From positions 1 to 17,110 of the forward strand of contig JADYYZ010000127.1 in NCBI GenBank assembly GCA_020853405.1: a stretch of 17,110 nucleotides of DNA, in the 5' to 3' direction. This stretch comes from Acetobacteraceae bacterium (lineage in GTDB: Bacteria > Pseudomonadota > Alphaproteobacteria > Acetobacterales > Acetobacteraceae). Both the position numbers and the translations under genes were made by a program. A model generated the notes under the pieces. It was not told the DNA's origin, searched no databases, and worked only from the letters and a program-made list of their open reading frames with translations. Below are positions 1 through 7,912 of this stretch, piece after piece; position 1 is the first letter of the stretch; each line of letters starts with the position of its first letter.

Positions 1-975
1 AACGCCCTGGTGGTGCCGGTCGATGGCATCCTGATCGGCATCACCAACGATGCGATCGCGCTGGTCGATCGCAGCCGCAGCGTCGGGCTGCTGTCGAACC
101 AGTGGTTCGAGATGGGATCGGTGGTGCTGCTGACGATCCTGATCGCCATCGTCACCGAACGCCTGATCGAGCCGCGGCTCGGCAAATACACCGGCGACTA
201 CCAGCTGCCCGAGGACGCGGCGAACGAGGCCGAGCTCGAGCGCCGCGGCCTGAAGTTCGCGCTGCGCGGCTTCCTGGGCGCAGCCGTCTTCATCGCATTG
301 CTGACGCTGCCGCCCGGCGCGCCGCTGCGCGATCCCGCGACGGGGGCGATCATCGGCGCGACCCCGTTCATGAACAGCCTGATCGTCTCGATCGCCATCA
401 TCTTCCTGGCCGCCGGCTGGGCCTACGGCAAGGGCGCGGGCACGATGGCCAACGCCGGCCAGGTGGTGGCGGCGATGCAGAAGGCGCTGGGCAGCCTTTC
501 CGGCCTGATCCTGCTGCTGCTGGTGATCGCCCAGTTCCTGGCGGTGTTCAACTATTCGAACATGGCGACGCTGGCCGCGGTGTCGCTGGCCGACATCCTG
601 ACCGAGATGAACCTCGATGCGCTGTGGCTGCTGATCGGCTTCATCATCGTCGTCTTCATCCTGGACATGGTCATGACCGGCGCGATCCCGAAATGGGCGA
701 TCTTCGCGCCGATCTTCGTGCCGCTGCTGATGCGCCTCGGCGTCGAGCCCGATGCGGTGCTGGCCGCCTATCGCGTCGGCGACAGCCCGATGAACTCGAT
801 CACGCCGCTGAATGCCTATTTCGCGCTGATCGTGACCTTCGCCCAGCGCTACCAGAGCGAGTCGGGCGTCGGCACCGTGATCGCGCTTATGCTGCCCTAC
901 ATCATCGTGCTGTGCGTGGTATGGACCGTGTTCTTCGCCGGCTGGCACCTCGCGGGCCTGCCGTGGGGCTTCTGA
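1..975 (+). CDS. AbgT-family transporter, C-terminal part (5' end outside window)
   Basis: The open frame runs into the window edge, so only the last 324 residues are present. AbgT proteins are inner-membrane carriers named after the p-aminobenzoyl-glutamate transporter; some members export sulfonamides. Seen here: a hydrophilic loop (about residues 58-90) between strongly hydrophobic segments, then the family-typical C-terminal stretch with GDSPMNSITPLNAYF near residues 260-275, followed by a long hydrophobic helix and a stop right after GLPWGF. Family members are usually about 500 residues, so roughly the last two thirds is visible. It lies 44 bp upstream of the SLC13-type permease on the same strand, and the two are probably co-transcribed. 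The family call is firm; the substrate is not readable, and the E. coli substrate should not be assumed. Confidence 0.88.
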   Translation, partial: NALVVPVDGILIGITNDAIALVDRSRSVGLLSNQWFEMGSVVLLTILIAIVTERLIEPRLGKYTGDYQLPEDAANEAELERRGLKFALRGFLGAAVFIALLTLPPGAPLRDPATGAIIGATPFMNSLIVSIAIIFLAAGWAYGKGAGTMANAGQVVAAMQKALGSLSGLILLLLVIAQFLAVFNYSNMATLAAVSLADILTEMNLDALWLLIGFIIVVFILDMVMTGAIPKWAIFAPIFVPLLMRLGVEPDAVLAAYRVGDSPMNSITPLNAYFALIVTFAQRYQSESGVGTVIALMLPYIIVLCVVWTVFFAGWHLAGLPWGF

Positions 976-1019
976 TCGGCCGGCCGGAGCCCGGCTGACG
1001 GCCGCCGGACCGGGAGAGC

Positions 1020-2861
1020 ATGATGAACACCGAGCTGATGATGATCCTGGCGCTGCTGGGGGCGGCGATCGTGATGTTCGTGATCAACCGGCCGCGCATG
1101 GATGCGGTCGGGCTGATCATGATCGTCGCCATGCCGCTGACCGGCGTGGTGACGATCCGCGAGACCACCCTCGGCTTCGCCGACAGTTCCATCATCGTGC
1201 TGGCCGCGCTGTTCGTGGTGGGAGAGGGTCTGTCGCGAACCGGTGTCACCCGCCAGATCAGCGACTGGATCATCCGTACCGCCGGCGGCGACGAAACCCG
1301 CGTGATCGTGCTGATCATGGTCAGTGCCGCGCTGCTTGGCATCCTGATGGGCTCGACCGGCGTCGTTGCGCTGTTCGTGCCGATCGCCCAGCGCATCGCG
1401 CAGAGCGCGAAAATTCCGCCCGGCCGCATCATGATGACGCTGGCCTATGCGGCGCTGACCAGCGGCATGCTGGCGCTGGTCGCGACCCCCGTGAACCTGG
1501 TGATCAACACCGAGATGGTGCGCCAGAACATCGCGCCGTTCGGCTTCTTCGGCATCACGCCGTTCGGCATTCCCATGCTGGGGCTCGCGATCGGCTACAT
1601 GCTGCTGGTGCGCAAATGGCTTCCCGACCGCCGCAGCGCCGCCGATGCCGCCGCCGGTGGCGCGCCCTCGCTCCGGACATGGATCGAGCAGTATGGCCTG
1701 GCCGACCGCGAATACCGCGTGCGGGTCACCGGCGCCTCGCCGCTGGTCGGCAGGCGGCTTGCCGAGTTGGACCTGCGCGGCCACGGCGTGAACCTGCTGG
1801 CGATCGAGCGCACGCGCCGGTTCGTCACCGAGATGATCCGGCCGGGCGCGCGTACCGAGATCGAGGCCGGCGACATCCTGCTGGTCGACTCGCTGCGCGA
1901 GAAGGCGACCGCCGAGGAGCTGGCGCGGCAGTACGCGCTCGAGATGCTTTCGCTCGATCCGGGCGGCACCTACTTCACCGACCGGTCGCAGCAGATCGGC
2001 ATGATCGAGGTGATGCTGCCGCCGCAATCGACCCTGGTCGGCAGCACGATCCGCGCCGCCGAGGTCCGCACCGAGTATGGCCTGACCGTGATCGGCCTGC
2101 GGCGTGGCCGGAGGATTTTCGATCGCGACTTCCCCGACCAGGAACTGCGCACCGGCGATACGCTGCTGCTGGTGGGATTCTGGCGCGACATCACGCGGCT
2201 GGCGGCGCACGGCGGCGACGTGATCGCGCTGAACCAGCCGGCCGAGTTCGACGAGGTGCTGCCGGCCGCCGGCAAGGCGCCGTTCGCGATCGGCTCGGCG
2301 GCGCTGATGGTCCTGCTGATGATCACCGGCATCGTGCCGACCGAGCATGCCGCGCTGATCGGCGCCCTGCTGATGGGCCTGTTCGGCTGCATCGACATGG
2401 CGTCGTCCTATCGCGCCATCAACTGGCAGACCGTGGTGCTGATCGCGGGCATGCTGCCGTTCTCGGTGGCGCTGCAACGCACCGGCGCGGTCGATCTCGC
2501 GGCCGAGGCGATGCTGGCGGCGGTCGGCGGATCCTCGCCGCGGGTGGTGATGGCGGCGCTGTTCATCATCACCGCCGTGATGGGGCTGTTCATCTCCAAC
2601 ACCGCGACCGCGGTGCTGATCCTGCCGCTCGGGCTGCAGCTGGCGGCGGGGCTGCACGCCTCGCCCTATCCGTTCGCGATGATGGTGGCGCTGGCGGCAT
2701 CCTCGGCCTTCATGACGCCGGTTTCCTCGCCGGTGAACATGCTGGTGGTCGCGCCGGGCGGCTATGCGTTCGGGGACTTCGTGAAGTTCGGCGTGCCGTT
2801 CACGATCGTGGCGATGATCGTCTCGGTGCTGATGGTGCCGGTGCTGCTGCCGTTCAACTGA
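1020..2861 (+). CDS. SLC13/DASS-type permease with two RCK_C (TrkA_C) domains
   Basis: A 613-residue inner-membrane carrier of the divalent anion/sodium symporter type. The layout is a hydrophobic N-terminal half (about residues 5-205), a soluble insert with two RCK_C-like domains (about 230-305 and 325-405), then a second hydrophobic half (about 420-613). Repeat-type substrate/ion motifs are visible: TPVNLVINT in the first half, and SNTATAVLILP plus SSPVNMLV in the second. Family members carry dicarboxylates, sulfate or related anions; RCK_C domains usually sense small ligands, so gated transport is an inference. Start: GGGAGAG at 1012-1018 lies too close to ATG 1020 and is better spaced for ATG 1023, so the protein may be one residue shorter. 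The gene ends 39 bp from the convergent SDR gene. Confidence 0.9.
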   Translation: MMNTELMMILALLGAAIVMFVINRPRMDAVGLIMIVAMPLTGVVTIRETTLGFADSSIIVLAALFVVGEGLSRTGVTRQISDWIIRTAGGDETRVIVLIMVSAALLGILMGSTGVVALFVPIAQRIAQSAKIPPGRIMMTLAYAALTSGMLALVATPVNLVINTEMVRQNIAPFGFFGITPFGIPMLGLAIGYMLLVRKWLPDRRSAADAAAGGAPSLRTWIEQYGLADREYRVRVTGASPLVGRRLAELDLRGHGVNLLAIERTRRFVTEMIRPGARTEIEAGDILLVDSLREKATAEELARQYALEMLSLDPGGTYFTDRSQQIGMIEVMLPPQSTLVGSTIRAAEVRTEYGLTVIGLRRGRRIFDRDFPDQELRTGDTLLLVGFWRDITRLAAHGGDVIALNQPAEFDEVLPAAGKAPFAIGSAALMVLLMITGIVPTEHAALIGALLMGLFGCIDMASSYRAINWQTVVLIAGMLPFSVALQRTGAVDLAAEAMLAAVGGSSPRVVMAALFIITAVMGLFISNTATAVLILPLGLQLAAGLHASPYPFAMMVALAASSAFMTPVSSPVNMLVVAPGGYAFGDFVKFGVPFTIVAMIVSVLMVPVLLPFN

Positions 2862-2900
2862 CGGGCGCGGAAGGCGCTGCGGCCCGCGCGGTGCCGCCGC

Positions 2901-3653
2901 TCAGCCGCCCTCGCCATCACCGGCCAGCAGCCCGCCCGCCAGGAACCCGCCATCGACATCCAGGATGTGGCCGGTGATGTAGGAGGCATCCGGCCCAGCC
3001 AGGAACAGGATGGCACCGGCGATCTCCTCGGGCCGGCCATAGCGGCCGAGCGGTACCCGCGCCGACCAGGCCTTGCGGTACGAGGCGAAATGGATGCCGG
3101 AGGTCAGCGGCGTCTCCACCGGGCCGGGGGCGATGGCGTTCACCAGGATGTCGTGTTCGGCGAGCTCCACCGCCATCACCTGCGTCATGGTCACGATCGC
3201 ACCCTTCGAGGCGCCGTAGGCGGTGCGCAGCTTGTTGCCGCGCCGGCCGGAGACCGAGCCGACATTCACGATCCGCCCGCCGCCCCTGGCGCGCATCTGC
3301 GGCAGCGCGGCCTGCACGCACAACATGGTGCCACGCACGTTCACCGCCAGGATCGCATCCAGAAGCTCGACGCCGGTCTCGGCCAGCGGCACCAGCTTGG
3401 CGATGCCGGCGCTGTTCACCAGGATGTCGGCGCCGCCCAGTTCGGCCTCGATGCGCGCGAACGCGTCGGCGACCGAGGCCGCGTCGGCGACGTCGGCTGC
3501 GATCTCCAGCACGCCCTCGCGCGCCGCCGCGGGCGCGGCGCGGTCGAGGCTCGCCACCCGGGCGCCTTCCGCCATGAAGCGCGCGACGCTGGCGGCGCCG
3601 ATGCCGCTCGATCCGCCGGTCACCACGGCGACCTTGCCTGAAAGCATCGCCAT
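2901..3653 (-). CDS. Short-chain dehydrogenase/reductase (SDR)
   Basis: A complete 250-residue classical SDR: a cytosolic NAD(P)(H)-dependent oxidoreductase, typically interconverting an alcohol and a ketone. Visible motifs are the nucleotide-binding TGGSSGIG at 12-19, NSAG at 79-82, catalytic Asn104, Ser132, Tyr145 and Lys149 (YGASK), and PG at about 183-184. Asp36 at the end of beta-strand 2 suggests preference for NAD(H). It is the last gene of the leftward TRAP operon. Its ATG overlaps the dctM stop in a TGATG junction, and GGGAGAA (3659-3665) inside dctM sits 5 nt upstream, so this start is well supported. An operon position behind a TRAP importer suggests it oxidises or reduces the imported compound or a CoA intermediate; this is inferred. 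The substrate cannot be predicted from an SDR sequence. Confidence 0.93.
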   Translation of the reverse strand: MAMLSGKVAVVTGGSSGIGAASVARFMAEGARVASLDRAAPAAAREGVLEIAADVADAASVADAFARIEAELGGADILVNSAGIAKLVPLAETGVELLDAILAVNVRGTMLCVQAALPQMRARGGGRIVNVGSVSGRRGNKLRTAYGASKGAIVTMTQVMAVELAEHDILVNAIAPGPVETPLTSGIHFASYRKAWSARVPLGRYGRPEEIAGAILFLAGPDASYITGHILDVDGGFLAGGLLAGDGEGG

Positions 3654-4945
3654 CACAGTTCTCCCAGCATGCGGGGCAGGAACAGCACGAGCTCGGGCAC
3701 GAAGGTGACCAGCAGCAGTGCCGCGGTCATCGACAGCACGAACCAGATCACCCACGGCACCGTGCTTTCCATCGAGCAGTTCGCGATCTTGCAGGTCACC
3801 ATCAGGTTGATCGCCATCGGCGGTGTGAACGAGCCGATCGCCACGTTCATCGTCACGATGATGCCGAACCAGGTCAGGTCCCAGTGATAGGCCTGCGCGA
3901 TCGGCACCAGGATGGGAAGGAAGATCAGGAAGATCGAGATCGCATCGATCAGCATGCCGGCGACCAGGATGATCGCGGTGATGGCAAGCAGCATCATCGT
4001 CTCGTGGCTGGCAGCACCCATCAGCCACTTCGCCATCCGATCGAAGGTGCCGAGCGTCGAGCCGGCATGGGCGAACACCGAGGCAAGTGCCACGATCAGG
4101 ATCACCACCGCCGAGACCTCGGCGCTGTCGCGCAGCACCGCGAAGAGCTTGTAGAGGTCAAGCGTGCGGTAGATCGCGAATCCGACGAAGAAGCCGTAGG
4201 CGACCGCCACCACCGCTGCCTCGGTCGGGGTGAAGGCGCCGCTGCGCAGGCCGCCGAGGATGATCACCGGCGCCATCAGGCCCCAGATCGCCTCGTAGAA
4301 CCCGACCCAGACCGGCTTCATCGGCTGGTTCGCGTCGGGCGCGCCGAAGCCGTAGCAGCGCGCCAGCAGGAGCGCCGGCAGCATCAGCGAGAGGCCGGCA
4401 AGGATGCCGGGCACGATGCCGCCGATGAACAGCGCCGGCACCGAGACGCCAGGCACCAGCACCGCATAGACGATGAAGGGCAGGCTTGGCGGGATCAGCA
4501 CCGCGGTCGAGCCGGAGGCGCCGATCAGGCTGGCGCAGAAGGCGCGCGGATAGCCCTCCTTCAGCATGCTGGGCAGCATCACCGCGGCGACGGCGGCGGC
4601 ATCGGCGGCGCCCGAGCCCGAAATGCCGCCGAGCACCATGCAGACGATGATCGCAACCAGCCCCAGCCCGCCGCGGCGGCGCCCCACCAGGGCGGAGATG
4701 AAATGCACCAGCCGTTCGGCAACGCCGGCACGCTCGAACACCATGCCGGCCAGCACGAACATCGGCAGGGCAAGCAGCGGATACTTGGCGATGCCTGCCC
4801 AGGCGTTGGTCGGCAGCGCCATGATCCCGAGATCGTTGAGGTAGATCACCAGGCTGCCGGAAAGCCCAAGCGCGACACCGATCGGCATGCCGAGGAACAG
4901 CAGCACGAAGAACAGCCCGAGCAGCAGCGCCGTGCCGGTCAACAT
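3653..4945 (-). CDS. dctM: TRAP transporter large permease subunit (DctM type)
   Basis: A 430-residue inner-membrane protein, the ion-coupled translocation subunit of a TRAP importer. It is hydrophobic nearly throughout. It carries the family signature: GSGAADAAAVAAVMLP followed by the GYPRAFCASLIGASGSTA stretch and IPPSLPFIVYA in the middle, and a second-half counterpart FTPPMAINLM near residue 375. The length matches the family (about 425-430). The open frame extends upstream to 5050, but that part overlaps dctQ and is arginine/proline-rich noise. ATG 4945 gives the normal MLTGTALLLGLF start, with TGAGG about 10 nt upstream. It starts 11 bp after the dctQ stop and overlaps the SDR start by one base, consistent with one dctPQM-SDR transcript. 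Confidence 0.95.
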   Translation of the reverse strand: MLTGTALLLGLFFVLLFLGMPIGVALGLSGSLVIYLNDLGIMALPTNAWAGIAKYPLLALPMFVLAGMVFERAGVAERLVHFISALVGRRRGGLGLVAIIVCMVLGGISGSGAADAAAVAAVMLPSMLKEGYPRAFCASLIGASGSTAVLIPPSLPFIVYAVLVPGVSVPALFIGGIVPGILAGLSLMLPALLLARCYGFGAPDANQPMKPVWVGFYEAIWGLMAPVIILGGLRSGAFTPTEAAVVAVAYGFFVGFAIYRTLDLYKLFAVLRDSAEVSAVVILIVALASVFAHAGSTLGTFDRMAKWLMGAASHETMMLLAITAIILVAGMLIDAISIFLIFLPILVPIAQAYHWDLTWFGIIVTMNVAIGSFTPPMAINLMVTCKIANCSMESTVPWVIWFVLSMTAALLLVTFVPELVLFLPRMLGEL

Positions 4946-4956
4946 CGGCCGCCGCC

Positions 4957-5496
4957 TCAGAGGCCGGCGCGCAGCACGCGCACGAGGCGCCCGGCAAGGC
5001 GCGCGACGATCAGGCCCGAACACAGGGGCAGCGCCACCGTGTACATCCATTGCGGCACGCCAAGGCCGGGCGACAGCACCTCGAAGCGGTACTCGTCCCA
5101 GGCATAGCGGGCGCCGTACCAGGTCAGGGCGGCAAAGAACGCCGCCGAGAGTGCGCCGACCAGCAGCTCCGCCGCCCAGCGCAGCCGGAACGGCAGCCTG
5201 TCGGCGAAGAACGTCATGCGGATCTGGCGGTCGAGCGCGAACGCCGCGGCGGACCCCACGAACGCCATCGCCACCATCATCGCCACCGAATATTCCTCGG
5301 TGAAGGCGAACGAGACGTCGGTGAAGTAGCGCACCACGACGTTGGCGAAGGTGACCAGGAACAGCCCGCCCATCAGCAGGGCGGCGACTGCGCCCTCGAG
5401 GCTCGGTGGCACGACCGGCCTGCCGCGCTCGAGCTCGTGGACGGGCCCGCCGATCCCGGAGGTGAGATCAGCGGGCGGCTGGGCCGGCGGCGCCAT
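4957..5496 (-). CDS. dctQ: TRAP transporter small permease subunit (DctQ type)
   Basis: A 179-residue small membrane subunit of the TRAP importer, which pairs with DctM. After a polar, proline-rich N-terminus (about 1-30) there are four hydrophobic segments at approximately 34-54, 68-88, 105-130 and 145-168. The family-typical FTEEYSVAMMVAMAF region and the basic loop DRQIRMTFF are visible. The start ATG 5496 shares its A with the dctP stop (TGATG) and has no good Shine-Dalgarno sequence of its own, so translation is probably coupled to dctP. Small TRAP subunits diverge strongly, so the assignment rests on length, hydropathy and position between dctP and dctM as much as on residues. Confidence 0.92.
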   Translation of the reverse strand: MAPPAQPPADLTSGIGGPVHELERGRPVVPPSLEGAVAALLMGGLFLVTFANVVVRYFTDVSFAFTEEYSVAMMVAMAFVGSAAAFALDRQIRMTFFADRLPFRLRWAAELLVGALSAAFFAALTWYGARYAWDEYRFEVLSPGLGVPQWMYTVALPLCSGLIVARLAGRLVRVLRAGL

Positions 5497-6539
5497 CAGG
5501 CGCTGCGGGCGACGATGGCTTCCGCGCGGCTGACCAGGTCGTTGCCGATCTGGGCGGACCATTTGGCGACGACCGGGCGGGTCGCCTGGGCGAAGGCGCG
5601 CTTCTCGTCGGCGCTGAGCTCGGCGAGCGCGACATGGCGGCGGGCGAGCTCCTCGAACGAGCTGCGGTCGCCGCCGGCGCCGAGCCCCTTGCGCGCCAGT
5701 GCGAGCTCCTGCTTCGCCGCCTCGGCCGCACAGTCGCGCACCAGCGCCTGGTCGGGGGCCGAGAAACTGTTCCAGATCGGCTTGGCGACCACGAAGCTGA
5801 TCGGATCGTTCACGTAGTTCCAGACCGTCAGGTGCTTCTGGGCGAGCGTGTCCATCTTGAAGGCCAGGAACAGGTTGATCGGGTTCTCCTGGCCGTCGAC
5901 CGCGCCCGTGGTCAGCGCCGGCTGCAGGTCGGCGAAGCTCATCTGCACCGGGTTCGCCCCCATCGCGGTGAAGATGTCGTGAAAGATCGCGCCGGCGGCA
6001 TAGCGGATCTTCAGACCGCGCAGATCGGCCGGCGCGCGAATCTCACGCTTCGAGTTGGAGAGCTCGCGAAAGCCGTTCTCGCCCCAGGCCAGCGCGACCA
6101 CGTCGCGGCTGTCCAGCGCCTGCACCATCCTGGTGCCGATTTCGCTCGCCAGCAGGGCATCGAGGGCGGCGTGGTTCGGGGCGAGGAACGGCAGCTGGAA
6201 CAGCCCGAATTCACGCACCTGCGGGGCGATGTTGATGCTGGACAGCACCGAAAAATCGGCCACGCCCTGGCGCAGCGCCACCAGTTCGCGGGTCTGGTCG
6301 CCGCCCACCAGCTGCGAGCCCGGATAGACCTTGATGTTGATCCGCCCGCCCGAACGCTGGTTGATCAGGTCGGCCCAGATGAAGGCGCCTTCCGAGAACG
6401 GGATCGGCCGGTTCGCGACCACCGTCAGCTTGTATTCGGCCTTGTAGGTCTGCGCGCGCGCGATCCTGGGCGCAGCAAGCGGGCTGGCCAGGGCGGCCGC
6501 GGCCAGCATGGCGGCGCGGCGGGAGAGGGCAATGGTCAT
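5496..6539 (-). CDS. dctP: TRAP transporter substrate-binding protein (DctP type)
   Basis: A 347-residue periplasmic solute receptor that captures the ligand and delivers it to DctQM. The N-terminus is a signal peptide with twin arginines (SRR at 6-8), a hydrophobic stretch and a likely cleavage after ARA at residue 29; Tat export is possible, Sec not excluded. Family marks are Arg179 in LRGLKIR, the usual contact for the substrate carboxylate; the following AMGANPVQMSFADLQPAL; and DGQENP at 215-220. The start is secure: GGAGG (complement of 6547-6551) lies 7 nt upstream of ATG 6539. It is the first gene of the leftward operon, divergent from the thiolase operon. The conserved Arg suggests an organic acid ligand; its identity is not readable. 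Confidence 0.95.
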   Translation of the reverse strand: MTIALSRRAAMLAAAALASPLAAPRIARAQTYKAEYKLTVVANRPIPFSEGAFIWADLINQRSGGRINIKVYPGSQLVGGDQTRELVALRQGVADFSVLSSINIAPQVREFGLFQLPFLAPNHAALDALLASEIGTRMVQALDSRDVVALAWGENGFRELSNSKREIRAPADLRGLKIRYAAGAIFHDIFTAMGANPVQMSFADLQPALTTGAVDGQENPINLFLAFKMDTLAQKHLTVWNYVNDPISFVVAKPIWNSFSAPDQALVRDCAAEAAKQELALARKGLGAGGDRSSFEELARRHVALAELSADEKRAFAQATRPVVAKWSAQIGNDLVSRAEAIVARSA

Positions 6540-6584
6540 GACGGATCCTCCGGGCTCTCTGTTCTGTTCTTCCCAGGCGGCGCA

Positions 6585-6599
6585 GGATGCTGGGCATCC
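6585..6599. promoter_or_regulatory. Inverted repeat in the divergent control region (candidate operator)
   Basis: GGATGC-TGG-GCATCC is a perfect 6-bp dyad with a 3-bp centre. It lies about midway in the 141-bp gap between dctP and the thiolase gene and overlaps the start region of the candidate leftward promoter. A regulator bound there could control both operons. No regulator gene is present in the window, and a 6-bp dyad can occur by chance in GC-rich DNA. Confidence 0.3.
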
Positions 6600-6603
6600 C
6601 GGC

Positions 6604-6630
6604 GTTATTCCAGCCCGGTCATCGGCGCAA
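6604..6630 (-). promoter_or_regulatory. Possible promoter of the dctPQM-SDR operon
   Basis: On the minus strand a TTGCGC-like -35 (complement of 6625-6630) is followed after 15 bp by AATAAC (complement of 6604-6609) as a -10. The spacing is short and the boxes are imperfect, so this is only a candidate. It would place the transcript start near 6597, about 60 nt before the dctP ATG. Confidence 0.28.
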
Positions 6631-6680
6631 GGCCGGAGGCCGACCTGGGCAGGCGCCAGCAGCGAGGGAGGAACCGAACC

Positions 6681-7868
6681 ATGCCGACCGCCACCCGCCG
6701 GCCTGGCGCCGCCATCGTGGGCTGGGCGCATTCGCCGTTCGGCAAGCTCAATGATCCCGACATCGAGACCCTGTTCGGCCGCGTCGCCGCAAGCGCGCTG
6801 GAGCATGCCGGCGTCGCACCCGAGGATGTCGGCCTGGTCGCCGCCGGCGTGCTCAACAACGGGTTCTCGAAGCAGGGGTTCGAGGCGGCGCTGGTCGGCG
6901 TCGCCTGCCCCGCGCTTGCGAAGACGCCCGCCATCCGCACCGAGAACGCCTGCGCGACCGGTTCGGCCGCGCTCTATACCGCGCTTGATTTCATCGAGAG
7001 CGGACGCGGCCGGATCGCCCTGGTGGTGGGGGCGGAAAAGATGACCGCGACGGCGAACCAGCAGGTCGGCGACATCCTGCTCTCGGCGAGCTACCGCCCC
7101 GAGGAGGCGGAAGTCGAAGGCGGCTTCGCCGGCATCTTCGGCAAGATCGCGCAGAACTATTTCCAGCGCTACGGCGACCGCAGCGCCGAACTCGGCATGA
7201 TCGCTGCCAAGAACCACGCCAACGGCGTCGCCAACCCCTATGCGCATATCCGCAAGGACCTCGGCGTTGCGTTCTGCTCGACCGTGTCGGAGAAGAACCC
7301 GCTGGTCGCCGGGCCGCTCCGCCGCACCGACTGCTCGCTGGTCTCGGACGGCGCGGCGGCGATCGTGGTGGCCGATCGCGACACCGCGATGTCGCTTCGG
7401 CGTGCGGTCGGCTTCCGGGCGCGCAGCCACCAGAACGACGCGCTGCCGATCTCGCGCCGCGACGTGATCGCCTTCGACGGGGCGCGGCGTGCCTGGGCGA
7501 ACGCCAGGGATGAAGCGGGCATCGAACTCGGTGATCTGTCGCTGGTCGAGACGCATGACTGCTTCACCATCGCCGAGCTGATCGAGTACGAGGCGATGGG
7601 CCTGACCCCGCCCGGCCAGGGCCACCGCGCGGTGCGCGAGGGCTGGACACAGAAGGATGGGAGGCTGCCGGTGAACCCATCCGGCGGGCTGAAGGCGAAG
7701 GGCCACCCGATCGGCGCCACCGGCGTTTCCATGCATGTGATGGCCTGCATGCAGCTGATGGGCGAGGCCGAGGGCATGCAGATCCCCGGCGCGAGCCTTG
7801 CCGGCATCTTCAACATGGGCGGCGCGGCGGTCGCCAACTACGTGTCCATCCTCGAGCGCCTGAAGTGA
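6681..7868 (+). CDS. Thiolase, SCP-x-like acetyl-CoA acetyltransferase family
   Basis: A 395-residue cytosolic thiolase-fold enzyme that cleaves 3-ketoacyl-CoA with CoA, or condenses acyl-CoAs. The nucleophile Cys91 is in ENACATGSAAL, the HDCF motif typical of the SCP-x branch is at 292-295 (His292, Cys294), and GGLKAKGHPIGATG carries His342. The C-terminal cysteine of classical degradative thiolases is not seen; that position is in NMGGAAVANYV, as in SCP-x relatives where the HDCF cysteine is thought to serve. The start is firm: GGGAGG at 6666-6671 sits 9 nt before ATG 6681. It is the first gene of the rightward operon, followed immediately by the acyl-CoA ligase. SCP-x thiolases often have a DUF35/OB-fold partner gene; none is present here. 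The substrate is unknown. Confidence 0.93.
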   Translation: MPTATRRPGAAIVGWAHSPFGKLNDPDIETLFGRVAASALEHAGVAPEDVGLVAAGVLNNGFSKQGFEAALVGVACPALAKTPAIRTENACATGSAALYTALDFIESGRGRIALVVGAEKMTATANQQVGDILLSASYRPEEAEVEGGFAGIFGKIAQNYFQRYGDRSAELGMIAAKNHANGVANPYAHIRKDLGVAFCSTVSEKNPLVAGPLRRTDCSLVSDGAAAIVVADRDTAMSLRRAVGFRARSHQNDALPISRRDVIAFDGARRAWANARDEAGIELGDLSLVETHDCFTIAELIEYEAMGLTPPGQGHRAVREGWTQKDGRLPVNPSGGLKAKGHPIGATGVSMHVMACMQLMGEAEGMQIPGASLAGIFNMGGAAVANYVSILERLK

Positions 7869-7912
7869 GCGGAGCGCCACAGGGCGGGGTGGCGCCGCGA
7901 TCGCGCCGGGTG

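Noticed and set aside
897..2657. 586-codon minus-strand open frame under the SLC13 gene
   Set aside because: Composition dominated by His, Arg, Gln and Asp, as expected from antisense GC-rich DNA; the plus strand has clear transporter motifs.
2862..2900. Terminator between the convergent SLC13 and SDR genes
   Set aside because: Only 39 bp of GC-rich sequence with no clear stem-loop plus T-run that I could support.
7865..7912. GTG 7865 as start of the acyl-CoA ligase
   Set aside because: Possible through the GTGA overlap with the thiolase stop, but the extra 16 residues look non-conserved and there is no Shine-Dalgarno; kept only as an alternative.
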